Positions 1 through 13,100 of a stretch of DNA of 64,000 nt are shown here, in pieces. The stretch spans positions 1 to 64,000 of the forward strand of contig JALNQF010000226.1 of assembly GCA_028456385.1 (NCBI GenBank), given 5' to 3'. The notes under the pieces were generated by a model. The model saw only the letters and a program-made list of their open reading frames with translations. It was not told the origin of the DNA and searched no databases. Made by a program: the position numbers and the translations under genes. How positions within the stretch are numbered: position 1 is the stretch's first letter; the number at the start of each line of letters is the position of its first letter. The stretch comes from Ophiosphaerella korrae (taxonomy: Eukaryota; Ascomycota; Dothideomycetes; Pleosporales; Phaeosphaeriaceae).

Positions 1-3000
1 GTAGTAGTTATACCTAATTGTTTTAGTTATAGTTAAGGTAGTATCTTAGGTATTATTCTACTATCTAGTTTATACGTTCTAATTATCTATCTATCTATAA
101 GTAGTATGCTATAGATATTACGTGTTATATTCCTAATTATACTATTATTATTTTCTATAGTTTTAATATAAATCTTATATCTCTATCTATAATAATCTTG
201 TCTAGAGTACTATACTAGCTAATTATAGTTTCTAGAACCTAGTATATAGTAACCTCTATCCTACTTTTTTCTTTATATAGTCTAAAGTATATATACTTTA
301 TAAGCTTATCTACTATTATAAGAATTCTATTATATTTAACTCCTAATATTAGATCTTTTAACTTAGGAAATTTCGTAATAAAGTCTCTTATTATTACTCC
401 TTAAAGTTATTATAGTATTTTAACTAGTTATAGTATCTTATATAGTGCGTATCTACTATATTTATTTCTATAGTATTTTATATATTCTTATAGTACTTCT
501 ATTACTAGTTATCTTACTTTTAAGATATAGTAATCTTTTAGTAGTCTATCTAACGTTTTATTAATACTTTAGTATCTATATACTAGTAGTTTATAGAATT
601 ATTATATAAATTCTCTCTAGATCTTATTTAGAATATATATTCTTCTATAGGCCTATATAAGTCTATTTTAGATTTTAAGTTTCTTTATTTCTTTAGAAGC
701 TTTTTGTATTATTTTCTAAATCTATTTATCTAGCTTACTATTTGTTCTTTTAATTATAGTAGCTATTTTAAGTATATTTAGAACTAAGTATCTTTCTTTA
801 TTCTTAATTAGAACTATACTAGTAGAGTTTACTTCTTCTTCTAAGTTTAGTCTTCTACTAAAGGTATATATAAATTAATTATTTCTTCCTTTTATATATA
901 TAAATTTAAAGTTAAATATTAAGAAGTATTTCTACTATCTTGTATAGTATTATAATAAAACTTTATTTAGTATAAATCTTATAAGATTCTTATAGTCTAT
1001 ATAGACCTTAGTTTAGTATTTTACTCTTTATAAGTATACTCTCTATTACTTAAATACTTTATAGATTACTAGTATTTCTTTATTATAAATTAAGTAGTTA
1101 AGTTCTACTAGTTTTATTTTCTTAGAGAAGTATTTAACTAAGTATTCTTATTTACTCTTTAGGTTTTCCTATATTAGTACTATTCTATAGACTAAGTTAG
1201 ATATATCTATTTTTACTATTACTAGTAGGTCTAGGTTATATATTCTAATAACTAGGTTTTCTATAAACTTCCTTTTAATTTATTTAAATACTTTATTATA
1301 TTCTTCTATCTACTTAAATAGTATATCCTTTTTTATAAGTCTAGTTAATAGTTCTATATCTTTAGACTATTCTATTATTAGCTTCTTATAGAAATTTACT
1401 AATCTATAAAATTATTATACCTCTTTTAGGTTCTTTAGTATTAGCTATTCTTTAATTAATTTAATTTTTCCTAGATTAATTTTAATCTTTCCTAGTTCTA
1501 TAATAAATCTAAGGAAGTCTATCTTTTTTGTATAAAATTTGTATTTTCTTATTTTAAGAAATAATTTATTTTTTACTAGCCTTTCTAGTACTTTATATAT
1601 ATATTATACGTGTTCTTCTTCTATTTCTAAGAATATAAAGATATTATCTAGGTATATAAATATAAATACGTCTAAGTATTCTTATAATACTATATTAATT
1701 CTTTCCTAAATCGTAGCTAGTACATTTATTAATCTAAAGAGTATAACTATATATTTAAATAGTATATATTTCGTTCTAAACGCTATTTTCTATTTATTAC
1801 CTTTTTTAATTCTAATCTAGTAGTAAGTATTTTAGATATCTAGTTTTATAAAGATTTTTACATTTTATAGTCTATCTTGTATTTTATCTATATATAGTAA
1901 GAGGTATTAGTTTTTATTTATAACTATATTAGTTTTCCTAATATCTATATAAAGTCTTTTATTATCTATCTCCTTTTTATCTATAAATATAAGTCTATAT
2001 ACTACTAAGGATTTAGATTCTTATATTTATTATTTTCTTATTATATTTTTTATAAATATTTATTTAATTTTAGACTCTTTTTTAGTTTTTCTATAGACTA
2101 GACACTATCCTACGTCTTTTCTTTCTTCTAGGTCTATTACTAAATCCTATAGTTAGTATTCTAGAAGATAATCTTTAGGTTCTATAAGTTATTTCTCTTA
2201 TTTCTTATATTCTTCTAAGAATTCTCCTTTATATATACTTATGTTAGCTTTTAACATGTCTTGTTTAGAGTAGTTAATTCTCTCTATTCTCTAGTTAATC
2301 TTTAGATTAACTATCTATAACTATAGTATTCCTAGTATAATTTCTTAATTATTATTAATTATTATTATATCTATAACTATATTTTTAATCTTTATCCCTT
2401 TTAGCTCTAGTATAGAGAGAACTATTTTAAACTATATAGGTTCTTAGAATAGTTTTCTTTAATTATACTTAGTTATTAAACGTACTTCTTTATTATATAT
2501 TATATTCCTTATATTTCTACAAATTTCTTAGATATAAAGTTTCTTATAGCTCTACTATTAATTATTAATTATACTTTCTTTCTTTAGTATATACTTATTT
2601 TTGTAATATAGAAGCTTTATCTACTTTCTAGTTTTTTTTACTTAGGTCTTTCTTTAAATTATCTATCTTTTTAGGAGTATTATCTTGTTTTACATTTATA
2701 GTTTTTGTATTTTAGATATTTATTATATATATATCTATACTATAGTTTTCCTTAAATATATTCTTTAGATAATTTTAGTCCTAGCTTTATTACTTTATAT
2801 CTCTCTTTAGGTATTCTAATTATTTCTTATCCTTAGATATCTTTCTTTGTAATTATATTTATATAGTTATATCCTTTTTATTATATTAGCTATATATAGT
2901 TATATACTTTCTATTCTCTATATATATAGTAATTTATATTTAGGTATACTATCTATAATATTTCTATATATACTAGGTGTTCTAGATCTATTCTTTTATT

Positions 3001-5253
3001 ATCTCCTTCCTAGTATTTATCTATTCTAGGTCTTACTATTACTAAGATATAGTATACTATTAGTACTTATAGTATATAGGCTTTGTTAATCTATTTTATC
3101 TTTTTTATAAGGTACTACTATTTCTTTTATATAGGTATTCTTCTTACTATAACTATATATTATTTTATCTATTATTAGAATATTATAAACTTTATTACTT
3201 TAAGATAATATTTTTTCTAGTCTTTATACGCTTCCTCTATACTTATAACTAGTAAGTATTTTTAAATAAACTTCTATTCTTTATTTTATTCTTCTATATC
3301 TATAGTTATATAGCTATTATAGCTATATTCTTTTAACTAAGTGTACTTAGTACCTTTTATATTATTTTATTTTTTATCTCCTTATAGTTCTTTAGAGGAG
3401 ACTATAGTAGTCTCTTTATCTAGTACTAGTCTTTTAGCCTAGATTAATAGTATCTAAAGCTTTTCTCTTTCTAAGTCTTCTATTAGTAGGTCTATTACGT
3501 ATACTATTTCTTTTAGCTACACTTTTATTCTATTTTCTTTTATTATTACTACTTTATTCTTTTATAAAAACTATCTTACTCTCTATTTACTAGAAAAATA
3601 TATATAGTAGTTATCTTTATAATAAAAGGTCTAATAGAGTATTATATATTATAATTCTTTACTCCTAGCTACTTTTTCTTAAGGTTTAGCCTATACTTAT
3701 AGTACTTCTTTTTTCTTTTTAGTTATTTTTAACTATATTTCTTTCTTTAGGTTTTTACTTTTATAATCTTTTATAAAGTATCTTAGTTTTCTATATTTAT
3801 TATATACTATATCTTTCTTTTACTTAGATTAGTAGTCTTTTATATAGTAGCCTTTTTTACTATAGCTAAAGTATATAAAGTCTTTATTCTTTTTCTATTT
3901 CTTTTTATTTTTATTAGCGTTAAGGATTATAGAGTCTCTTATATCTTAGTTTCTAAGTTATCCTCTATATTTATTCTTTTTCTATTCTTAAAGATTATTA
4001 TTAATTTATATTACCTATTATTTTATAGCTTCTAGTATTTGTAGTTTTTCTATATATATTATCTTGTATTAGATTCTTAAGTTTAACTCTTATTTAAACT
4101 ATAATATTTACTTAGGTATACTCTTATACTATATAAGCCTTTTAAGTTTCTCTTTAGCTTATTAAGTAATATCTATATCTTTAAATACTACTTTTATTTA
4201 TTTTATAAAGTATTTATAACTTCTAAAGATAGCTCTTATTTTATCTTTTTATATTCTTAGAGCGTATATTATATAGTATATCTAGTAAGACTTAAACTAT
4301 TTTATTATATCTTCTTTTAGGTATATTCTAATATATATTACTTTCTAATCTTCTCTATTAAAGTATAGTATATATATATTAATCTAAAGTTATACTACTA
4401 CTATAAAGAGTATTAGTTTTTCCCTTATTCTATTAAATTTCTTAAGTATAGGTATCTTAGGTAGCTTCTTTATTATACTTATTTCTAGTCTTTAGGTAAT
4501 TTGTTTTATTTAGTTTCATCCCTTAATAATAGCTTTAATCTAAGCTTTATTTTACTTTACATAATCCTATAGTTCTTTATTCTATATTTTTAATATATTA
4601 ATTACTAGTTTTATATCTTCTTTTTCTAAGATTAAGTTATTTAGGTAATCTTTAATTACTTTCTATATAGTGTTATCTTATTTATAACTACTTAGGGGTA
4701 CTTTAACTCTTGTTTTAGTTAAACTTTCTACTATTATATTAGCTAGACTATACGCTACTTATACTTTACTTCTTTTAATAACTAAATTAGTAAAGTATTA
4801 TAGGTCTCCTATTATTAACTATAGTAACCTTTCTAGAGTATTAGTAGATTAGAAGGTAATAATAAAAGCTTATATAGTAATTAGTAATAACTATAAATAA
4901 TAGTTAATTTGTGTATATAATATTAAGTATTAGAGTTCTAGTTTAGAGATTAGGTTAGTAATACTATCCTAATAATACGTACTATTATTAACTATATACT
5001 TATACTAATCTATTTATATTATATTATAGATTACTTTTACTTTATTTATACGTAACTATAGATTACCTTAATTTATTATATATTATTATAGATTACTTTA
5101 ATCTATTCGCGCGTAACTATAGATTACTACTACGTATCCTAGTTATAGGTAGTTTCCTAATTAAGGTTATTACTCTACTCGTCCTATACTTTGTTAGTAT
5201 CTAAGTTAAGATTAATTAGTTCTATCCTAATTTCTCTTATTATACCTATATTA
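1..5253 (-). mobile_element. Ty3/Gypsy chromovirus A1, RIP-inactivated, truncated by window edge
   Basis: Minus-strand LTR retrotransposon; its 5' LTR is at the right end and pol runs leftward off the window, so only gag and most of pol are present. The complement of about 3843-3893 gives a gag zinc knuckle with spacing C-x2-C-x4-H-x4-C in which the four ligands read Tyr. The complement of about 1630-1670 gives the reverse transcriptase core as YLDN in place of YLDD. Frames are broken by TAG/TAA, and CA/TG are almost absent, as expected from RIP. The right end abuts A2 gag-pol sequence in the opposite orientation, so A1 probably inserted into A2. It cannot encode functional proteins. Confidence 0.85.
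4796..5253 (-). repeat. 5' LTR of element A1
   Basis: Reading the minus strand, the repeat runs from TAATATAGG to CCTATAATA (RIPed TG...CA ends). It is homologous to LTRs at 16621-17016, 40398-40843 and 58596-59053. It contains several copies of a short AATCTATAG-type motif that also vary in number between the related LTRs. The adjoining internal sequence resembles the leader that follows the other LTRs of this family. Confidence 0.75.
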
Positions 5254-8200
5254 TTTATTTAAAAATACTTACTAGTTATAAGTATAGAAGAAGTATATAA
5301 AGACTAAAAAGAATATAATCCTAAGGTAATAAAGTTTATTATATTCTAATAATAGATAAAGTAATATATAGTTATAGTAGGAAGAATACTTATATAAAGA
5401 GAGTAGTAGTATCTTATAAGAAAAATATAATAGATTAATAAAGCTTATATACTATAAGTACTAATAGTATACTATATCCTAATAATAATAAGACTTAGTA
5501 TAGATAAGTACTAGGTAGAAGATAATAAAAGAATAGACCTAGAATATCTAGTATATAAAGAAATCTTATAAGTATTATACCTAAATATAAACTACTACTT
5601 ATATAATAAAGTAAAAGCCTAAAACTATATATAGCTAAAATAAGAGAAAGGATATAATTATATAAAAGTAATCCTAAAAAATAAAATTAAAAGCTAGAAA
5701 ATAATTAAGATACCTAATAAAGAATATAAATCTATTAGACTAAGACCTAAGTTATCTAAAGAATATATTAAAGAAAAGCTATAATATAAATATATATATA
5801 CTAAATACCTAAAATATAAGAACTATAAACGTAAAATAAGATAATAGCCTTAGAAAAATAGATAATTTAAAGAAAGACCTAAGAAAAGCTAGAAAGTATA
5901 ATAGGCTTATATATTATATAAAAAAGAAGATACTAAAAACAAGAAGTATAAATTATAATTAATAGTAAAGCTATAAGAAATATTATATCTAAGAAGTTTA
6001 TAAAAGAATAAGAAATACGTTATATAATAAAGAAATACGCTTAATAACTAAGTATAATTAAAGGAAAACTATTCTAAAAACTTATTAGGTTTAAAATAAT
6101 ACTCTCTATACTAAAGCTAAAAGGACTAGAAATTACGAATATAGTTATAGATATAACAACAATTAATAATAAATAAGATATAATATTAGGTATACTATAG
6201 TTATAAATAACTAACCTAAAGATTAATTAGAGAATAGAGAAAATTAGCTACTTTAGAAAAAAATATTAAAAGCTAACATAAATACCTATAAAGGAGAATT
6301 TCTAGTTAAATACAAGAAATAAGAAAAATAACTTATAGAACCTAATAACTATCTTCTAGAATATTAGCTATAGGACTTACTAATAGAACTAGAAGAAAGA
6401 AAAAATATAAGATAGAGCCTAGTATATACAAAATAGATAAAATATCTTAGATTAAATAAGTATTTATCTAAGAAGTACTAAAGAAAAGAAAGATATAAGA
6501 ATATAATTCCTTAATAGTATATAGACTTATATTTATAGATAAAAAAGAGATAGATAATAAATACCTCTATATAGATTTTAAAAAAATAAATATAATTATA
6601 AGTAAAAACTAATACCTTTTACTATATATAGATAAGATACAAGATTAACTATAGAAAGCTTAAATCTTTATAAAACTAGATATCTAAAACGCCTATTACT
6701 AGATTAGAATTAAGAAAGGAGATAAATAGAAATCTATATTTAGAACGCAATATAGACTATTTAAATACTTAGTTATACTATTTAGACTAATAAACGTACT
6801 AGTAGCGTTCTAAGAAAGAATTTATATAGTCTTAAGAGAATATCTAAACGTATTTATATTTATATACCTAGATAATATCTTAATATTCTTAGTAATAGAG
6901 GAAAAATATATATAATATATATATAAAGTACTAGAAAAACTAGTAGAAAATAAACTATTTCTTAAAATAAAGAAATATAAATTCTATATAAAAGAAATAG
7001 ACTTTCTTAGATTTATTATAGAACTAGGAAAAATTAGGATTAACTTAAATAAGATTAAAGTAATCTAAGAATAGCTAATACTAGAGAACTTATAAGAAGT
7101 ATAATAATTTTATAGACTAGTATACTTTTATAGAAAACTAATAGTAAGATAGTCTAAATAAATAGAACTACTAATAAACTTTATAAAGAAGGATATACTA
7201 TTTAAGTAGATATAAGAGTATAATAAAGTATTTAGTTAAATTAATTAAAAATTTATAGAAAATCTAATTATTAAGATATATAATCTAGACGTACTAGTAA
7301 TAGTAAAAACTAATATATCTAGCTTAGTCTATAGAATAGTACTAATATAAGAAGACCTAGATATAAAATAAGAATACCTAGCTAAATACTTCTCTAAGAA
7401 AATAAAGCTAGTAGAACTTAACTACTTAATCTATAATAAAGAAATATTAGTAATCTATAAAGTATTTAAGAAATAGAGAGTATACTTATAAAGAGTAAAA
7501 TACTAAATAAAAGTCTATATAAACTATAAGAATTTTATAAGATTTATAATAAATAAATAACTATTATAATACTATATAAAATAGTAGGAGTTCTTATTAA
7601 TATTTAACCTAGAAATTATATATATAAAAGAGAAAAACAATTAATTTATAAATACTCTTAGTAGAAGACTAGACTTATAAGAAGAAGTAAACACTACTAG
7701 TATAGTTCTAGTTAAGAATAAAGATAGATATTTAGTCCTAAATATACTAAAAATAGTTATAATACTTAAAAGAAAAAGTAGTAAGCTAGATAAATAAATT
7801 TAAAAAGAAATAGAAAAAGCTTCTAAAGAAATAAAAAAACTTAAAATCTAAGAAAAACTTATAAAAGCCTATAAGAGAATAAATATCTAAAGTAGAATAT
7901 AGAAAGAGTTTATATAATAATTTTATAAACTACTAGTATATAGCTTCTAAAGTATTAATAAAATATTAGATAGACTTTTAAGAGACTACTATATCTTAAA
8001 AGTAAAATAACTAGTAATAAAAGTACTATAAGACTATATAGAATATTATAGAAATAAATATAATAGATACGTACTATATAGAATATTATAACTAGTTAAA
8101 ATACTAGAATAACTTTAAAGAGTTATTATAATAGACTTTATTATAAAATTACCTAAATTAAAGGACTTAATATTAGGAGTTAAATATAATAGAATCCTAA

Positions 8201-9742
8201 TAATAGTAAATAAACTTATAAAGTACTTATACTTTAGACTATATAAAGAAAAAAGTAAGATAGAGGTTACTATATACTAGGTCTTAGGAATAATAGTTAG
8301 CTAGTATAGTATATTCTAGACAAGATTATTATAAATAGAGATATAAGATTTATATTAAACTATAGAGAACAATAGTAGTATTATTAGAAGTCTAATATAT
8401 AATATTAATAGTATACTATCTATTAATAGATAGATAATTAAAATAGATAAACTAGATAGTAGAGTAATATTTAAGATACTACCTTAACTATAATTAGAAT
8501 AATTAGGTATAATTACTACCTATAGTATATTAAGTATATAATAGCGTAAAGAATATAGTAATAAGAGTATTACCCTTCTTTATAAACTATTAATTTAACT
8601 CTAATATATATTAGATACTAAGATTTTAAGTATTTTAGTCTTTAAGAGGAGAAAACTTTATAAATAAACTTAAGGAGATATATAGTTAATTATAATAGGA
8701 TATAGAATTCTTATAAGATTAAATAGTAAAGTACTATAATAAATAATACTAAGAGAGACCCTAATTTAGAAAGAGAGAAAAAGTATAGTTAGTACGTTAA
8801 AATATTAAAAGTAAATAATTAAGTTTAAAACTAGATTATATAAAGATAGGACTATATAAAATTAAAAAAGAAGTTATACTAGTTATATTTAAACTAAGGC
8901 TACTAGATAAGATAAAAATATACCTAATATTTTACGTAGTACTACTAGTATATAAAGTAGATACGTATAGAGAATAAGAAGAATAAAAAGTTAAAGAAAT
9001 CTTATAGTACTAGTTCTATAATAGAAGAAACTATTACTTAGTAAAATAGATAGGTATAAATAAGAAAGGATAACTATAGAAAGATATATAGGAGCTAGAA
9101 GATAACCTTAACTACTCTAAGAAACTAGAAGAGTTCTAAAATTAAAATCCTCTAGACTACCTAGTAGTAAGTAGAGAAGACCTACGTTATTAACAATAGG
9201 TAGAAAGGTACTAAACGCGCCTAATATAATAAGTACCTAAGTAGCCTTTATTATAGACTTAAAGTCTAGCTTAGACTCTAAGAAAATAGCTTATATAATA
9301 GACTTCTTATTATTTAAGGCTTTTATCTTATAAAGATAAACTAGATAAGTATAGTTCTCTACCTATATACTTAGAATATAGTTATACTCCTTTTTAGCTT
9401 CTATAATCTATAATAATAGTTTATCTTAAGCGTAGTTAATAGCTCTCTCTATTATACCTAAGTACTAATACGCAAATAAGCCTAATAAACTTATACTCTA
9501 CTAAAGAGATACTAGATAGGTTATAAAATAAATAGGTATTAGTATAAATATATACCTTGTAAGCCTTACTATATTTTAAAGAATAATAAACTAATAGAGG
9601 GTTTAAAGATTTATAATAAAAATAAAGAAATATTTTAATACTATAACGTAATATATAGTCTACTAATTAAAGATAATAAAGAGTAGATTTAGTAGGTATA
9701 GAGATAAGAAATAAAGAACTTAATATTAATAAAGAAACTAAG
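5254..9742 (+). mobile_element. Ty3/Gypsy chromovirus A2, pol and 3' part, RIP-inactivated
   Basis: Plus-strand gag-pol remnant whose 5' end is cut by A1. The RT core is visible at about 6859-6888 as YLDN (second catalytic Asp lost). RNase H and integrase regions follow with the same order and sequence as in G and in the complement of E. At about 8957-9110 a degraded chromodomain can be read, ending in a YLVK-x-IG core, which marks a chromovirus. The 3' UTR is interrupted at 9742 by element C and resumes at 16565. Related copies in the window are A1, B, D, E/F and G. Confidence 0.85.
9738..9742. repeat. Target-site duplication of element C, left copy (CTAAG)
   Basis: CTAAG directly precedes the 5' LTR of C and occurs again right after its 3' LTR at 16560-16564. 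Removing C and one copy restores the A2 3' UTR, which aligns with the intact stretch at about 58545-58605 in G. Confidence 0.8.
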
Positions 9743-10185
9743 TATTATAATACTAAGTAGTAAGTAAGCTGTTATATTGCACGCAATTAGGCTAGGTAAT
9801 ATAGCGTAGTAGAATACGTAACTATTTAGTAGTAAACGCTCTAGAGCGAACGCTCTAGAGTAAACGCTCTAGAATAAGTACTCTAGAGTAAACGCTTTAG
9901 AGTAAGCGCTTAGAAATAAACGCTAGATAGTAAGTATATTAGAACGTTAATAGACCTTTATAAACTATTATATTTAATCTCTTTTTTACTTCTTATCCTA
10001 ATAGAGTATTATAACTAATACTTTAATTAGATTCTTATCTATCTATTAATACTTATATACTTTGTAATACTCTAATAAAAGCTAACTATTAATTAAGTTA
10101 AGTAATTAACTTGTTTATTAACTTCGCCTATCTTATAGAAGCCTACTTACTCTTATTACCTTTACTTAGTTCTAAGGCCTTAATA
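9743..10185 (+). repeat. 5' LTR of element C
   Basis: Begins TATTATAATAC and ends GGCCTTAATA, a RIPed TG...CA. Its first third holds a 14-bp tandem array (AACGCTCTAGAGTA and variants). It pairs with 16117-16559. Confidence 0.88.
9836..9930 (+). repeat. 14-bp tandem repeat inside the C LTR
   Basis: About six degenerate units of AACGCTCTAGAGTA follow one another. The same array, with other mutations, sits in the 3' LTR at about 16205-16295. Each unit contains the palindrome CTCTAGAG, so the array could be a protein-binding or enhancer block of the LTR (inference). Confidence 0.75.
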
Positions 10186-13100
10186 TATTAAATACTCTTA
10201 AGATAAGTAACACGTTAATAAATATAGATAACTAGCGTATAGGAGTAACTTATACTACTACTTCTAAGGTTACTAAGCTAGACCTCTACTATAGAGAATA
10301 AAATAAGCTTAAGCTATAAATCTTATAACTTAATCTTTTTTTTAAGGTAGACTAAGTTTAAGATAAAGATAGAGCTATACTTATATTATCTTATATAAGA
10401 GGTACGGTAGAGAAATAGGTTATACAATACTTTAAGAAATACCTTAATAATAATAATAGTAACTACAATAAGATATTTAAAGAATAGATTAAGTTTAAAG
10501 ATAAAGTATAATAAGCCTTTTTACTAGTAAATAAGATAGTAGTAGTAAAGTACGTAATATAGTAGCTATAATAATATAAAGTAGTAATAGACTATACTAA
10601 TAAGTTCTAAAGCTACGCTATATAAATAGAATAGAATAATAAGTTATTAATAAGGATATTTTAATAAAGACTTAAGAGTAATATTTAAGGTAAGCTAATA
10701 TATAGTAAAGCTATAATTAAGATATTAGAAGACTTAATAGAAGAAGTAATTTAAGTTAATAACTATATATATAAATATATAGTAGAAGCTAAGAATATAG
10801 AAGTACTACGTATAGAAAGTAAGAAGTATAAACCTAAGTATAAGTACTAATACAAATATAAGAATAACTAAGTTTAGAGTAGCTATAGATACTTTAGGCT
10901 AGATAAGATATACGTTAATAATATAAACCTAAGAAAATAAGAAAACTATTACTATAAAGACTCTAAGAGAGTAGAAAGCTAAAAATACTATAAGTATAGT
11001 AAAATAGAGTACCTAGTAAAGAATTACTAAGTAAAGAATACGATTATAAAATAAATTAATATACTTAAGTAGTAAGATAATAATAGAAAAGAAGAATAAG
11101 AAGTAATCTCTAGAAAAAGCTAAGAGAAGAGAGATTATAAGACTATAAACCTCTAGTAGTAAGATATAAGTAAAAAATATAACTACTACAAGATTACTAT
11201 ATAACTAATAAACCTTATAATAGATATTAAAGTAGAAGCTATAAAGATACTACTAAAGATATAAAGCTACGTAAAAAGGTATTAGCTATAGTAGAAATAA
11301 GCTAAGATAGATACTTTAGAATACTTTTAGCTATACTAGAGAAGAGTAAAGTATAGGCGCAAGATAACACTATATCTAGGAAGGTAAGTATATATAGCCT
11401 AAGATAAGAATAAAAAAGAAAACTAAGAGCTTAAGACCTCTAAATATAAAATAGTACTTAAAATACTAAAGCTAAAGTAAAAGAATACTAAAGTATAAGA
11501 TAGATTTATAAAAGAAATCTAGAGACTAGTAAATAGCTACTACTACGTAAAAGAATAGTAAGATAAAGAATACTAAGTAAAGTAAACTCAGTAATATAAA
11601 TTATTATATATAAATAATAATTAGGCGCTAATTATTATAGATCTAGTATTAATATAAGAACTTTAATACTAGCTATACTTACGTAACCTAAACTATCTAC
11701 TACTATTATAGATAGGATATTACTACAATAACTACTTTACTTACTATTCTAATAAGATATAATCTAGATATTTCTCTTATAAGAGATCTAGATATAAATA
11801 GAACTAAGAAGAGTATATAAAGATAATATATAAATAATACTTATAAGATAAGTAAAAAGCTAAGTACTTTCTAAGTATAATAAAAAAAGAAATAAATATA
11901 AGTAAAATACTTATAAACAACTAATATATTAATATAATCTAGTAAACCTATATACTAAAAAAGTATAAATAATATAAAGAGATTAAGATACTCTAAAGAT
12001 TTTAGTAAAAGATAAATAAAGATTATAAGATTAAGTCTTTTTTAAGTAAATAGTTAATACTAGATATATATCTAGAAGCTATAATACTATTAACACTAAA
12101 AGACTTATTAAACTCTTAGTAAAGATAGTAAGAAAAAGAATAAAAGTATTAGTAGATTTAGAGTTATTTATAAACCTAATTATACTTAAAGTAGTAAAAT
12201 AAGTAGAACTCTAACTATAAGTAAAGAAGATACTATATCTAATCTATATTACAAATAGATAACTAATACTAAGAAACTTAATAGTTAGTAATAAAGTTAC
12301 TATAGAGATTATTATTTAAAGATATAGTATAAGAATTACCTTAGACGAATTAGTTTTAGCTAATAAAAATATTCTACTAGGACTCCTATAGCTATAAGAG
12401 TTTAATCCTAGAGTTAATTAGAAAAACTAGAACCTCTTATTTGATAACTATAAAGATGTATATAGATCTAAGCTTATATATTAGTAGTATTTAATAGTAG
12501 ATAAGAAGGTACTATATAAGATAGTAGCTTTAATAGTAACTTATTAAGAGAAAATAAGTACTTCTATAGGTACTAGTAAGGCGCTAAGCTAAGAAGTAGA
12601 AGTAGAAGAGTAATATATAACTCCTAAGATCCTAAAATAATATAAGAAGTTTAGCTACTTGTATATAAAAGAGATAGATATACTAGTATTACTTAAGTAA
12701 TAACTTTAAGACTATATAATTAAGTTATAAGAAAGAAAAGAGCTACCTTTTAAGCCTATTTACTAATTAATAGAGAGTAAACTAGTAATACTCTAAAAAA
12801 GACTAAATAAGGACTTAAAGAAAGGATATATATAAGAATCCTTATTATTAGTAGGATTTCTAATTCTTTTTATATTTAAGAAAAAAGGACTACTAAGGAT
12901 ATACGTAGATTACTAAAAACTAAATAATATTATAGTAAAGGACTAATACCTACTACTAAATATAGATAAACTCTAAGATAAGCTAAGTAGAGTAAAGATT
13001 TTTACAAAGCTAGACCTAAAAGATAGATACTACCTAATATAAATTAAAGTAAGTAAAGAGTAAAAGATAGTATTCTAAATACGCTATAGATATTATAAGT